A DNA stretch of 64,000 nucleotides from Coprococcus comes ATCC 27758 (GTDB taxonomy: Bacteria; Bacillota; Clostridia; Lachnospirales; Lachnospiraceae): the NCBI RefSeq assembly GCF_025149785.1, contig NZ_CP102277.1, positions 558,001 through 622,000 of the forward strand. Reading direction: 5' to 3'. Position 1 is the stretch's first letter, and each line of letters opens with the position of its first letter. The translations under genes were made by a program, and so were the position numbers. The notes beneath the pieces were generated by a model. It made no database searches. It was not told where the DNA came from and was given only the letters and a program-made list of their open reading frames with translations. Below are positions 33,901-42,083 of this stretch, piece by piece.

Positions 33901-36838
33901 TGGTATTCCGTATATAAGTGGTATTAAGCTTACATATACTTTGAAAAAGAAATCTGGCGGTGATACACCAGCACCAGAACCGGGAAATAAAGTTCTTTCT
34001 GACGAAACGACATTCCGTGCAAAAATAATAGATGAAGCAGGAAAGGCAGTAGATGGAGTTGAGTTTGATATAACACCAGATGATCCACTTGTGGATACAT
34101 ACCATGCAACAAGCAAAAATGGTGTTATTGAACAGAAAGTGGGTAATGTCGATTTTATGGTAACATTTACAGTAAAACTTGCAGAAGGTCAGAAGGATGC
34201 TGAAGGAGAACTGTATGTGTGTGCTGATCGACATACATATAAAACGAATGGTAATTATGTAATAGCACCAAAAATTACGGAAATTGATGGAAAAGCCCTT
34301 GCAGAAGCAGGAGAGATTACCTTTGTATTAAAGAAAGATGGCGGCAATACACCTATACCGGAACCGGAGGATAAAGTACTTTCAGATACAACGACATTCC
34401 GTGCAAAGGTAGTAGATGAAACAGGAAAATCCGTAGATGGAGTAGAATTTGAAATTATTGATAAAGCATCTTTAGATGCAGAGCCGATTACAGTTAAAAG
34501 CGCAAACGGAAAAATTGAACATCAGATAAATGCAAGTACAGATATTCAAAAAACATATACAGTCGGTATGAAAGAAAATGCAGATTGGAAGTGTGAGGAC
34601 ACACATAGTTTCAAAACAGGTGGATACTATGGCTTTGGAAATGCAACGATCACATCAATTGATGATACGGCCCTTGCAGAAGCAGGAGAAATAACATTCG
34701 TATTGAAGAAAGACGGTGGCAGTACCCCAGAACCTGTAAAAGCAGACAAAACAAAATTAAAAGAAGCTGTGGAAATTGCCGGATTAAAGAAAGAAGCAGA
34801 TTATACGCCGGAATCATGGTCTGAATATCAGAAAGCAGTTGGAGAAGCACAGAAGATTCTGGACAAAGAAGATGCAACGCAGGAAGAGGTTGATGCACAG
34901 ATCGAAGCGTTAAAAGCAGCGGTAGAGAAACTTGTAGAAATCAAAAAGCCAGTTGTTACAGACAAGAATACAATTCGTATTAAAGTGGTAAATGAAGCGG
35001 GCGAAGCTGTAAATGATTCGATTGCATTTAAAGTAATTCCAGATACGGGATATCCGTTTAATCTGTATGCGTCTAAAGGAGTTGTAGAATATCCGGTCAG
35101 TGACGGAGATTATGGAACAAATCTTATGACTGTACAGCTGAAGAATGAGTCAGTACAGCTTGATGGAAAAGAATACATTGTAGTGCCTGAAAAACATGAA
35201 TTTACGATTCAATCAAGCACACTCGGAACTTTAGTGACAAAAGTAGATGGGGAAGATGTAGGTAACGGAAAGGAAGTTATTTTCATATTGACAGAAAAAA
35301 CAGTACCGGTTGTAGACAAGAGCATGCTTCAGGCGAAAGTTAATGAAGTAAAAGATATGAAACAGGGAGATTATACGTTAAACAGCTATAAGGCTTTTAA
35401 GACGGCGATCGCAGAAGCAGAGACAGCTCTTGATAATCCAAATGCAACACAGCAGGATGTTGATCAGGCACTGTCTGTACTGGAAGAAGCACAGAACAAC
35501 CTGAAGACAGTACGGGGAATGCGTACCCTGACAATTGCTGTATCGAGTGAAGATGGAAGCCAGCTGCAGAGTAATATCAAATTTATTCGTGATAATGTGT
35601 ACTATAATGTACAGAATACAATGTTCGCAAATGATGGAACACTCGTATGGAAACTGACAGGATATGAAGATGCAGGAGAATATGAAATTTATCTTCCGGA
35701 AGATTCTGTTTATATTGCAACTCCGGCTGTAACAAAGATTACAATTGGAAAAGAAGACGGAACATCTGTAGTGGAAAAAATCAATGGTGTTCCGGCAGCA
35801 GAAGCACAGGCTGGAATCCGGCTTCTTGCAAAGAGTACAGATGCATGTGATAAGGTTACATTCCGTGCATATGTACAAGATGAAGATGGAAAGATTCTTC
35901 CTGGAATAAGCTTCAATGTATTGAATGGAGATCCGCAGGTACTTACATCTGATGAAAATGGAATGATTCAGTATGATGTTACCGTATGGGATATTGATAC
36001 AGATATGACTGTAAGTCTTCAGGCGAATGATCAGTGGTCATGCGATAAACAGGTTATCTTTACAGTTTCAGAGGATCCGGAAGTAGAAGGGCGAGGTGTT
36101 ATCAGAGCAATTGATGGAACTGCATTTGCAGGTGGAGAAAAGATTGTTTTTGTACTTAGAGATAAGAACAAACCACAGCCTGTAGATAAGACAGGTCTTG
36201 AAGGTGCAATCAAAGAAGCACAGGCAATTGAAAAAGATCTTTACACAGAAGAAAGCTATGGAGTGATGGAACAGGCTTTGGCAAATGCGTTAACTGTGGA
36301 TCGTGACGATAATGCAACACAGGAAAACATAGACAGTGCGGCACAGGCTCTTCGCGATGCAATGAACGGTCTTGTTAAAAAAGAAGTTCCGCAGCCGGTA
36401 AATAAAGAAGCATTAGGAAAGGCGATTAAAGAAGCACAGGCTTTGAAGAAAGATGATTATACAGATGCAAGCTTTACAGCTTTTGAAAATGCTTTGAAAA
36501 ATGCGGTTGCAATAAATGAAAATGCTGTTGCAACACAGGAAGAGGTAAATAATGCAGAAAAAACTCTTCGGGATGCGATAGCTGGACTGGTTAAGAAAGA
36601 TGGAGAGACTCCAACTCCGAATCCGGAAGATAAAAATCAGAACAAGCCGAATTCAAATCAGCAGAAACCGTCAGATACAAACCAGACATCAAATAATACA
36701 CAGCTGACAAATGCTGCACAGAATACAACTGTTAAGACAGGTGATACGGCAAACTTTATGATTCCTATTGCTGGAATTGGAATGGCAGCGATCTTATTAG
36801 TATTAGCGATTGTGTTAAGAAAGAAATACAGAAGATAA
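30986..36838 (+). CDS. Giant LRR / FIVAR / Ig-like cell-wall surface protein
   Basis: From the ATG at 30986 (AAAGGAGG site) this is 1950 residues. It has a signal peptide (MRRMKKIVTVLMALSLTVTG ... AKA). An N-terminal leucine-rich repeat domain (roughly 85-290) has units such as LSQLDLSMNGAIKDVSSIKD and LQYLNISGNKISALPDMSKL. Then eight FIVAR-type three-helix modules (pattern DKxxLxxxIxxA ... YTxxSxxAxxxAL ... ATQEEVDxAxxxLxxAxxxL) alternate with eight Ig/CnaB-like beta modules (FRAKVVDExGKxVDGVEFEI type). A Pro/Asn/Gln-rich wall linker leads to the sorting signal VKTGDTANFMI, a hydrophobic segment and RKKYRR. It is predicted to be sortase-anchored and to bind host or matrix glycans; that is inference. 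No sortase gene is in the window. The gene is complete and AT-rich like the chromosome, unlike the other large surface gene. Confidence 0.9.
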   Translation: MRRMKKIVTVLMALSLTVTGMLGSGMTAKADSCGGLAEEDVYTPGEDEVIKDPLLHWAIRSSMNAIKSNVKLTADMVGDKSVRNISFELCSHADDFADWTKPYWIENLEGIQYAKSATMVDIGYTSAIEGKSIKDLSPLSALTQLDILILKQDGITDVSALKTLVNLSQLDLSMNGAIKDVSSIKDMKKLSTLNLSSNAIENVDDIKDLTKLQYLNISGNKISALPDMSKLTDLRTLLASDNKLTDVTPVGQLKNLEALDLTKNSGITDVKALAGLTHLDPDRTYLPTAEMKTDLFAAIDVNKIFELFNISKMTTGDLDNVQKALDAYDALSDEQKTYIDSKKVEATKNNKAKVEAGDEPEYYPEYDNGGVKQPILDRLEIKVVDKNGKSLPKVNFVRKRINTGATPSEYTFTTDKNGILTLKHTSIDAWYDKIVVEVDNTDDVKYVSNPEKIEYTVNSSIQTETVNGKTATGLEELQFVLIPEDEYVDKTGLEEVIQKAGSVEEEYKYTEETYKAYQQVLAEAQKVFSDVDASKEDVQKVTSKLEKSLSELKKADKLTTLKVIVRDANGNLFTRPFKFQYTSDKEGYNSYSDAYTGIMYLPASAAWKEGETWKLFPCYQELYSADPVINFTVGKENGKSYFKEINGETVGVDYEKEITVTWTGIETPGFEPRTPDNTVLKEVIEQMKAYTSEVYTPASFEALTQAINKSEETAGKADATQEDYNAAVAELKKAAADLKMEANKVALGKEIAYKTSYSQANYTTATWKVYKEALENAETVNADANASQEQVDAALQLLKDAESQLKWRADNSKLKENLQKAKDLNEDDYQSGWDALQNAIKTAEDVVANADATKAEIDSAKAELEKAMEDLVEKPTEVDYSCYQGVFRAKVMDEDGNPLKGVKFNAVIDGTVDDYPMVSDSNGIISYNVTGIYNGGKTTHIVLADTADYETEDDHYFTASGSGWVGTIDAIDGIPYISGIKLTYTLKKKSGGDTPAPEPGNKVLSDETTFRAKIIDEAGKAVDGVEFDITPDDPLVDTYHATSKNGVIEQKVGNVDFMVTFTVKLAEGQKDAEGELYVCADRHTYKTNGNYVIAPKITEIDGKALAEAGEITFVLKKDGGNTPIPEPEDKVLSDTTTFRAKVVDETGKSVDGVEFEIIDKASLDAEPITVKSANGKIEHQINASTDIQKTYTVGMKENADWKCEDTHSFKTGGYYGFGNATITSIDDTALAEAGEITFVLKKDGGSTPEPVKADKTKLKEAVEIAGLKKEADYTPESWSEYQKAVGEAQKILDKEDATQEEVDAQIEALKAAVEKLVEIKKPVVTDKNTIRIKVVNEAGEAVNDSIAFKVIPDTGYPFNLYASKGVVEYPVSDGDYGTNLMTVQLKNESVQLDGKEYIVVPEKHEFTIQSSTLGTLVTKVDGEDVGNGKEVIFILTEKTVPVVDKSMLQAKVNEVKDMKQGDYTLNSYKAFKTAIAEAETALDNPNATQQDVDQALSVLEEAQNNLKTVRGMRTLTIAVSSEDGSQLQSNIKFIRDNVYYNVQNTMFANDGTLVWKLTGYEDAGEYEIYLPEDSVYIATPAVTKITIGKEDGTSVVEKINGVPAAEAQAGIRLLAKSTDACDKVTFRAYVQDEDGKILPGISFNVLNGDPQVLTSDENGMIQYDVTVWDIDTDMTVSLQANDQWSCDKQVIFTVSEDPEVEGRGVIRAIDGTAFAGGEKIVFVLRDKNKPQPVDKTGLEGAIKEAQAIEKDLYTEESYGVMEQALANALTVDRDDNATQENIDSAAQALRDAMNGLVKKEVPQPVNKEALGKAIKEAQALKKDDYTDASFTAFENALKNAVAINENAVATQEEVNNAEKTLRDAIAGLVKKDGETPTPNPEDKNQNKPNSNQQKPSDTNQTSNNTQLTNAAQNTTVKTGDTANFMIPIAGIGMAAILLVLAIVLRKKYRR

Positions 36839-36866
36839 GGAAGAAATAATTTAAAAATTAGTAATG

Positions 36867-36902
36867 AAGCAAGGCGGGACAGTTGTTCTGTCTTGCTTTT
36901 TA
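36867..36902 (+). terminator. terminator after the giant surface gene
   Basis: AAGCAAG...GACAG/CTGTCTTGCTT stem with a 4-base bulge, then TTTTTAATC. Confidence 0.7.
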
Positions 36903-36953
36903 ATCTTTCTGTAGAGTGGTGTGTTTTTTTATTAGATACAATCTCATATCAAA

Positions 36954-36982
36954 TTGACAACACATTGTCAAAGTGTCATAAT
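36954..36982 (+). promoter_or_regulatory. panDC promoter with overlapping palindrome
   Basis: TTGACA (36954-36959), 17-base spacer, CATAAT (36977-36982). The -35 is part of the palindrome TTGACAA-CACA-TTGTCAA (36954-36971), a possible operator. Confidence 0.75.
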
Positions 36983-36989
36983 TATCCGC

Positions 36990-37268
36990 GGAGGTAGTAT
37001 TTGGAAAACTACAAAACTATACTCTGACTGAATCACAACAATTTCATATCGAAATCGTTTCCGTCAACAGGTGACGGAGAAGGAGCTTATATTTATTAAG
37101 AGGTAAAATAAGACTCAGGGAATACGAAGAATAGCAGAAGCATTTGCAGGGAGAAGTATACCTTGATGATGCTTTTTTCATATAATAATTTGGAATTATG
37201 GAAAAAAGCATGGTTACACTCTATGTTTATGCTTATTTTTGTGTTTCCGGACAGAAAAGGAGTAAGAC
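36990..37268 (+). ncRNA. structured leader RNA of panD (candidate cis-regulator)
   Basis: About 280 bases separate the promoter from panD. The leader contains a stem TTCCGTCA/TGACGGAG (about 37050-37078), then GAGCTTAT/ATAAGACTC with a bulged A (37083-37116). A terminator-like hairpin AGCATTTGCAGG/CCTTGATGATGCT with TTTTTT follows at 37137-37178. Stems with bulged adenines are a mark of the 'pan' RNA motif known upstream of pan genes in Firmicutes. I cannot confirm membership without a covariance search. Confidence 0.5.
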
Positions 37269-37661
37269 ATGACAGTTGAGATGCTAAAAGGAAAGATTCA
37301 TCGTGCTACGGTAGTACAGGCAGAATTAGATTACGTGGGAAGTATTACCGTTGATGAGGAACTGCTGGAGGCAGCAGGAATTATGGAATATGAGAAGGTT
37401 CAGATCGTGGACGTGAATAACGGAAGCCGATTTGAAACTTATACGATCTGTGGTAAGCGTGGAAGCGGAATGATCTGCTTAAATGGCGCTGCGGCAAGAT
37501 GTGTAAGTACAGGTGATAAGGTTATTATCATGTGTTATGCAAATTATGATGCAGAAGAAGCCAGAGAACATAAACCAAAAGTTGTTTTCGTGGATGATGA
37601 AAATAAGATCAGCCGTGTGACAAATTATGAAAAACATGGGTTGTTGAAAGATATGGCATAA
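37269..37661 (+). CDS. panD: Aspartate 1-decarboxylase
   Basis: This 130-residue proenzyme makes beta-alanine from aspartate for pantothenate synthesis. The self-cleavage site YVGSITVDE places Gly24-Ser25 exactly where the family cleaves to form the pyruvoyl group. Lys9, the conserved Y22 and the NGAAAR motif near 74 are present. The length is normal. It is the first gene of the panD-panC-transporter group and sits behind a long structured leader. The ribosome-binding site is AAAGGAG. Confidence 0.95.
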   Translation: MTVEMLKGKIHRATVVQAELDYVGSITVDEELLEAAGIMEYEKVQIVDVNNGSRFETYTICGKRGSGMICLNGAAARCVSTGDKVIIMCYANYDAEEAREHKPKVVFVDDENKISRVTNYEKHGLLKDMA

Positions 37662-37782
37662 TCAGGATTGTGGGAGCTCAAAGTGGGTAGCAATCCGTAG
37701 ATTATGCAAAAACAGAACATGAAATTAGTTGAATTCAGAACAAGAGGCTATCTCCGAATTTATTATAAAGAGGAGAATTATC

Positions 37783-38622
37783 ATGCAGGTAACAACAACA
37801 GTCGAAGAGACAAGAAAATTAGTTAAGAACTGGAAAAAAGAAGGAAAAACCGTAGGTCTTGTACCGACCATGGGATTCTTACATGAAGGGCATGCAAGCC
37901 TGATAAAGAGATGCCGTGAGGAAAACGATATCGTTGTGGTATCCGATTTTGTCAATCCGACACAGTTCGGACCGACAGAAGACCTGGAAGCATACCCGAG
38001 AGATTTTAAACGTGACAGTGAGCTTTGTGAGAGCCTTGGAGCAGATCTGATCTTCCATCCGGAACCGAAGGATATGTATCATGATCCACATGCTTACGTA
38101 AGTATTGATACGTTATCTGATACCCTTTGCGGAAAGACAAGACCGATCCATTTTAAAGGGGTATGTACGGTTGTTTCCAAATTATTCAATATTGTAGCAC
38201 CGGACAGAGCTTATTTTGGACAGAAGGATGCACAGCAGCTTGCAATCATCCGCAAGATGGTGCAGGATTTGAATTTTGATATCCAGATCGTAGGCTGCCC
38301 GATCATCCGTGAGGAAGACGGACTTGCCAAATCATCCAGAAATACCTATTTAAGCGCAGAAGAGAGAAAGGCTGCACTGTGCCTTTCAAGAGCCGTTAAA
38401 ACCGGTCAGGAGGCGATCTGCAAGGGAATTAAGGCAGAAGAAGTTCTGTCAAAGATGCGCGCAGTGATCGAAGCAGAGCCGCTTGCAAAGATCGACTATG
38501 TAGCCATGGTAGATGCACTGGATATGCAGCCGGTCGAGAGTGTGGAAAAAGATGTTCTGGTTGCCATGGCAGTTTATATTGGAAAAACAAGGCTAATCGA
38601 CAATTTCAGCTATGAGGTATAG
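37783..38622 (+). CDS. panC: Pantothenate synthetase (pantoate-beta-alanine ligase)
   Basis: This 279-residue enzyme joins pantoate and beta-alanine with ATP to make pantothenate. The ATP motif PTMGFLHEGHASLI (near 28-41), GKTRPIHFKGV and the KMSKS-like EDGLAKSSRN are present. The ATG at 37783 with an AGAGGAG site is chosen; an earlier in-frame ATG (37729) has no site and would add an atypical extension. It lies 121 bases after panD and 3 bases before the transporter. No panB or panE is in the window. Confidence 0.95.
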   Translation: MQVTTTVEETRKLVKNWKKEGKTVGLVPTMGFLHEGHASLIKRCREENDIVVVSDFVNPTQFGPTEDLEAYPRDFKRDSELCESLGADLIFHPEPKDMYHDPHAYVSIDTLSDTLCGKTRPIHFKGVCTVVSKLFNIVAPDRAYFGQKDAQQLAIIRKMVQDLNFDIQIVGCPIIREEDGLAKSSRNTYLSAEERKAALCLSRAVKTGQEAICKGIKAEEVLSKMRAVIEAEPLAKIDYVAMVDALDMQPVESVEKDVLVAMAVYIGKTRLIDNFSYEV

Positions 38623-38625
38623 CCT

Positions 38626-39600
38626 ATGGAAAACAGAATGAAAAAAGTGGGAAAGGTCAGCTCTTTTCTTACAAAATATATCGGGGGCATCATTATCTGT
38701 TTTTCCGTCATTGCATTCTTCTGGCGTGACGGCTTTGTGTGGACAACGAGCTACACTTCTGTATTTCTCGGAGTTGCCATGTTCGGCATGGGGCTTACGA
38801 TCAAGATGGACGATTTCAAAAGAGTCTTTTCCAGACCAAAAGAAATCCTGATCGGATTCATCGCACAGTACACAATCATGCCGGTGATCGCGTGGATCCT
38901 GTGTCAGGTTATGCAGCTGCCGACAGATCTGGCACTTGGCGTGATCCTGGTTGGCTGCTGCCCGGGTGGAACGGCAAGCAATGTGATCACCTATATTGCC
39001 GGAGGTGATGTGGCGCTTTCTGTCGGAATGACGATCACATCAACTCTTGCGGCACCGATTGTAACACCACTTCTGGTGTATGTACTCGCCGGAGCCTGGG
39101 TAGAGGTATCCTTCTGGGCAATGGTAATTTCTGTAGTAAAGGTTGTTCTGGTTCCGGTACTTCTGGGAATTCTGATCAACTGGGTCTGGGGGAAACAGAT
39201 CCAGAAAATATCAGAGGTTCTGCCACTGATCTCAGTTGTATCGATCGTAATGATCATCAGCGGAATCGTAGCCGTCAATGCAGAAAAAATCTTAAGCTGC
39301 GGACTTCTGGTCCTCGGAGTTGTGATGCTTCACAATCTCTGCGGAATGGGAATCGGACTCGGTGCAGCGAAAATTTTACATATTGAGTACGATAAGGCAA
39401 CTGCCATTGCCATCGAAGTCGGAATGCAGAACAGTGGACTTGCAATCTCCCTTGCAACTGCCAATTTCGTGGCAAATCCACTGGCAACCCTTCCGGGGGC
39501 GATCTTCAGTGTATGGCATAATATATCCGGATCTTTGTTTGCAGGGATCCGCCGGAGCGGAGAACAGACGAAAGAGGCATATCAGGAAGTTACAGAATAA
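38626..39600 (+). CDS. BASS-family transporter, possible ketopantoate/pantoate importer
   Basis: This 324-residue membrane protein has about nine or ten helices of the bile acid:sodium symporter (BASS) family. Conserved sequence includes FGMGLTIKMDDFKRVF, GCCPGGTASNVITYIAGGD (Na+ site region) and EVGMQNSGLAISLA. The related Salmonella PanS imports ketopantoate. Here the gene follows panC by 3 bases, in a locus without panB, so import of a pantoate precursor is a reasonable inference. Bile acid or other organic anion transport remains possible. A terminator follows directly. Confidence 0.85.
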   Translation: MENRMKKVGKVSSFLTKYIGGIIICFSVIAFFWRDGFVWTTSYTSVFLGVAMFGMGLTIKMDDFKRVFSRPKEILIGFIAQYTIMPVIAWILCQVMQLPTDLALGVILVGCCPGGTASNVITYIAGGDVALSVGMTITSTLAAPIVTPLLVYVLAGAWVEVSFWAMVISVVKVVLVPVLLGILINWVWGKQIQKISEVLPLISVVSIVMIISGIVAVNAEKILSCGLLVLGVVMLHNLCGMGIGLGAAKILHIEYDKATAIAIEVGMQNSGLAISLATANFVANPLATLPGAIFSVWHNISGSLFAGIRRSGEQTKEAYQEVTE

Positions 39601-39601
39601 G

Positions 39602-39645
39602 AAAAATCCTGCGATTTTGAATTGGCAAAACCGCAGGATTTTTTG
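39602..39645 (+). terminator. terminator of the pan operon
   Basis: AAAAATCCTGCG/CGCAGGATTTTTT arms with an 18-base loop. Confidence 0.88.
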
Positions 39646-39702
39646 TACTCAGAACAGAAAATACAGAGACTAAAGCACGTCATTTTTTTACCGATTTGAA
39701 TG

Positions 39703-39754
39703 GCAGATGAATGGAAAAGAAGAGAACAGGAACTCTTCTTTTCCATTCATTTGC
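39703..39754. repeat. 22-bp-arm hairpin upstream of the fab promoter
   Basis: GCAGATGAATGG... and ...CCATTCATTTGC arms pair over about 22 bases, the inner 16 bp perfect, around AACAGGAA. No T-run follows. It lies 30 bases before the fabH promoter. Confidence 0.7.
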
Positions 39755-39783
39755 CCCTCGCGTCAAACAAAAAAATTTCCCTC

Positions 39784-39826
39784 TTGTCAAATCATTCCGA
39801 TTATGTTATATTATCAAATAGTTTGA
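39784..39826 (+). promoter_or_regulatory. fab operon promoter with candidate FabT operator
   Basis: TTGTCA (39784-39789), 17-base spacer, TATATT (39807-39812). Right at the -10 and start region is TCAAATAGTTTGA (39814-39826), a perfect TCAAA/TTTGA palindrome. FabT operators are built from TTTGA/TCAAA half-sites, and a FabT-like gene ends this cluster. Confidence 0.65.
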
Positions 39827-39885
39827 ATATAAAAATATTTTAAACGAAAAAGATTTTAAAACAAAAATAAATGGAGAGAACAACC

Positions 39886-40848
39886 ATGAGAGGAAGGATA
39901 TGCGGTACCGGTTCTTATATACCGGAGCATTATTACGACAACAATGATCTCGCGAAGTTTGTGGAGACGAATGATGAATGGATCCGTGAACGGACCGGAA
40001 TTGTGCGCAGACATATTGCAGAAGAAGATACAACAGTCAGCATGGCGATAAAAGCGGCAAAAAATGCACTTACAGATGCAAAATTAAATGCAGACGATCT
40101 GGATCTGATCTTGGTATCTACAATCACGCCAAACACCGTGATCCCAAGCACTGCCTGCGAAGTCCAGAAAGAGCTGGGAGCAGTAAATGCAACCTGTTTC
40201 GACATCAGTGCCGCATGCAGCGGTTTTGTGTATGCCTACAATACTGCGCAGGCTTACATAGCAGCCGGAATGTATCAGAACATTCTGGTGATCGGAAGTG
40301 AAACCCTATCCGGAATTGTCAACTGGAAAGACAGAGGGAGCTGCATTCTTTTCGGTGACGGGGCAGGAGCAGCCGTGATCTGTGCAGAAGAAGGTGAAAT
40401 CTTTCCGGCAGTTACCCATTCTGACGGAGCAAAAGGACAGGTACTTGCCTGCGAAAGCCGTCAGCAGAAAAACTGGCAGGACAAAGAAAATGAAAAACAG
40501 ACTTATGTATCCATGGATGGACAGGCAGTTTTCAAATTTGCCGTAAAAAAAGTGCCGGAAGTCATCGGAGAACTTCTGCAAAAAGCAGATCTGACCGAGA
40601 AAGATATTGATCTTTTCGTTCTGCATCAGGCAAACTTACGGATCATCGAATCTGTGGCAAAACGGATGAAAACAGACCTTGCAAAATTCCCGGTCAACAT
40701 TGAAGAATACGGTAATACATCATCCGCCAGCATCCCAATCCTCCTGGATGAACTGAACAAAACCGGTCGCTTCCACAAAGGACAGAAGATTGTTCTCTGC
40801 GGCTTCGGTGCCGGACTCACCTGGGGAGCCACACTCATAGAGTGGTAA
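39886..40848 (+). CDS. fabH: 3-oxoacyl-ACP synthase III
   Basis: This 320-residue enzyme starts fatty acid synthesis by condensing an acyl-CoA with malonyl-ACP. The catalytic triad is visible: Cys111 in DISAACSGFVYA, His in LHQANLRIIE and Asn in EEYGNTSSAS. The ATG at 39886 with a GGAGAG site 7 bases upstream is preferred over the ATG at 39871, which lies ahead of that site. First gene of the fab cluster, behind its own promoter. Confidence 0.95.
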   Translation: MRGRICGTGSYIPEHYYDNNDLAKFVETNDEWIRERTGIVRRHIAEEDTTVSMAIKAAKNALTDAKLNADDLDLILVSTITPNTVIPSTACEVQKELGAVNATCFDISAACSGFVYAYNTAQAYIAAGMYQNILVIGSETLSGIVNWKDRGSCILFGDGAGAAVICAEEGEIFPAVTHSDGAKGQVLACESRQQKNWQDKENEKQTYVSMDGQAVFKFAVKKVPEVIGELLQKADLTEKDIDLFVLHQANLRIIESVAKRMKTDLAKFPVNIEEYGNTSSASIPILLDELNKTGRFHKGQKIVLCGFGAGLTWGATLIEW

Positions 40849-40884
40849 ATATAAAAATAATCAAACAATAAGGAGACTAAGAAC

Positions 40885-41109
40885 ATGTTAGAAAAAGTAA
40901 AAGAAATCGTAGCAGAAGGACTTGACGTAAACGCAGCAGACCTCACAGAGGAGACAACTTTTGAATCTCTTGGAGCAGATTCCCTTGATCTGATGGATAT
41001 GGTTATGACATTTGAAGATGAATTTGGTGTGGAAATCGATACGGAAGCAATCGGTGATCTCAAGACAATCGGAAGTGTTGTAACATACATCGAAGGACTG
41101 AAAAAATAA
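40885..41109 (+). CDS. acpP: Acyl carrier protein
   Basis: This 74-residue acidic protein carries growing acyl chains on a 4'-phosphopantetheine attached to Ser33 in GADSLDLMDM. Helices and length are typical. It lies between fabH and fabK, so it is the fatty-acid ACP. The phosphopantetheine ultimately derives from pantothenate, made by genes immediately upstream. Confidence 0.96.
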   Translation: MLEKVKEIVAEGLDVNAADLTEETTFESLGADSLDLMDMVMTFEDEFGVEIDTEAIGDLKTIGSVVTYIEGLKK

Positions 41110-41144
41110 GAATCGCAAAAACACAGACAGAAAGAGGTTGTAAT

Positions 41145-42083
41145 ATGAAAACAGAAGTAACCGAATTACTTGGAATCGAGTATCCGATCATCCAGGGCGG
41201 AATGGCCTGGGTTGCTGAGTATCATCTTGCGGCCGGCGTATCAAATGCCGGCGGGCTTGGGCTCATCGGGGCTGCAAGCGCCCCGGCTGAGTGGGTACGT
41301 GAACAGATCAGAGAAGCAAAAAAGCTGACTGATAAACCATTTGGAGTAAATATCATGCTGATAAGTCCTTATGCAGAGGACGTGGCAAAAGTAGTAGCGG
41401 AAGAAGGCGTAAAGGTTGTAACGACAGGCGCCGGAAGCCCGGAAAAATATATGAAAATGTGGAAAGAAGCAGGAATTAAAGTCATTCCGGTGGTTGCATC
41501 CGTTGCACTTGCAAGAAGAATGGAACGGTGCGGGGCAGATGCAGTTGTTGCGGAAGGATGTGAATCCGGAGGACACATCGGAGAAAATACGACTATGGTA
41601 CTGGTTCCACAGATTGTAGACGCAGTGAAGATTCCGGTAATCGCAGCCGGAGGAATCGCAGATGGAAGAGGAATTGCGGCAGCATTTATGCTGGGAGCAA
41701 AAGCCGTACAGATGGGAACCCATTTTGTTGCGACCGAAGAATCTATCGTACATGAAAATTATAAAAATGCGATCATCAAAGCGAAGGACATTGATTCCAG
41801 AGTAACCGGAAGAAGCACAGGACATCCGGTAAGAGCACTTCGCAACCAAATGACGAAAAAATATCTGGACCTTGAGAAAAACGGTGCATCCTTTGAAGAA
41901 CTTGAGCACCTTACACTTGGAGGCTTAAGAAAGGCCGTTGTAGACGGAGATGTGACAAACGGAAGCGTAATGGCGGGACAGAGTGCAGCCATGGTAAAAG
42001 AGATCATGAGTTGTAAAGACCTGATCCAAAAGCTGGTAAGTGAGACGGATGCACTGATCGGAGGCAAAGGATTTTATGAATAA
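41145..42083 (+). CDS. fabK: Enoyl-ACP reductase II (FabK, FMN-dependent)
   Basis: This 312-residue TIM-barrel flavoprotein reduces trans-2-enoyl-ACP with NAD(P)H in the last step of each elongation cycle. IQGGMAWVAEYHLAAGVSNA near the start, EGCESGGHIG near 140 and the glycine-rich IAAGGIADGRGIAAAFMLGA are FabK/nitronate monooxygenase family marks. Its place between acpP and fabD supports FabK rather than nitronate monooxygenase. It overlaps fabD by 8 bases. Confidence 0.94.
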   Translation: MKTEVTELLGIEYPIIQGGMAWVAEYHLAAGVSNAGGLGLIGAASAPAEWVREQIREAKKLTDKPFGVNIMLISPYAEDVAKVVAEEGVKVVTTGAGSPEKYMKMWKEAGIKVIPVVASVALARRMERCGADAVVAEGCESGGHIGENTTMVLVPQIVDAVKIPVIAAGGIADGRGIAAAFMLGAKAVQMGTHFVATEESIVHENYKNAIIKAKDIDSRVTGRSTGHPVRALRNQMTKKYLDLEKNGASFEELEHLTLGGLRKAVVDGDVTNGSVMAGQSAAMVKEIMSCKDLIQKLVSETDALIGGKGFYE

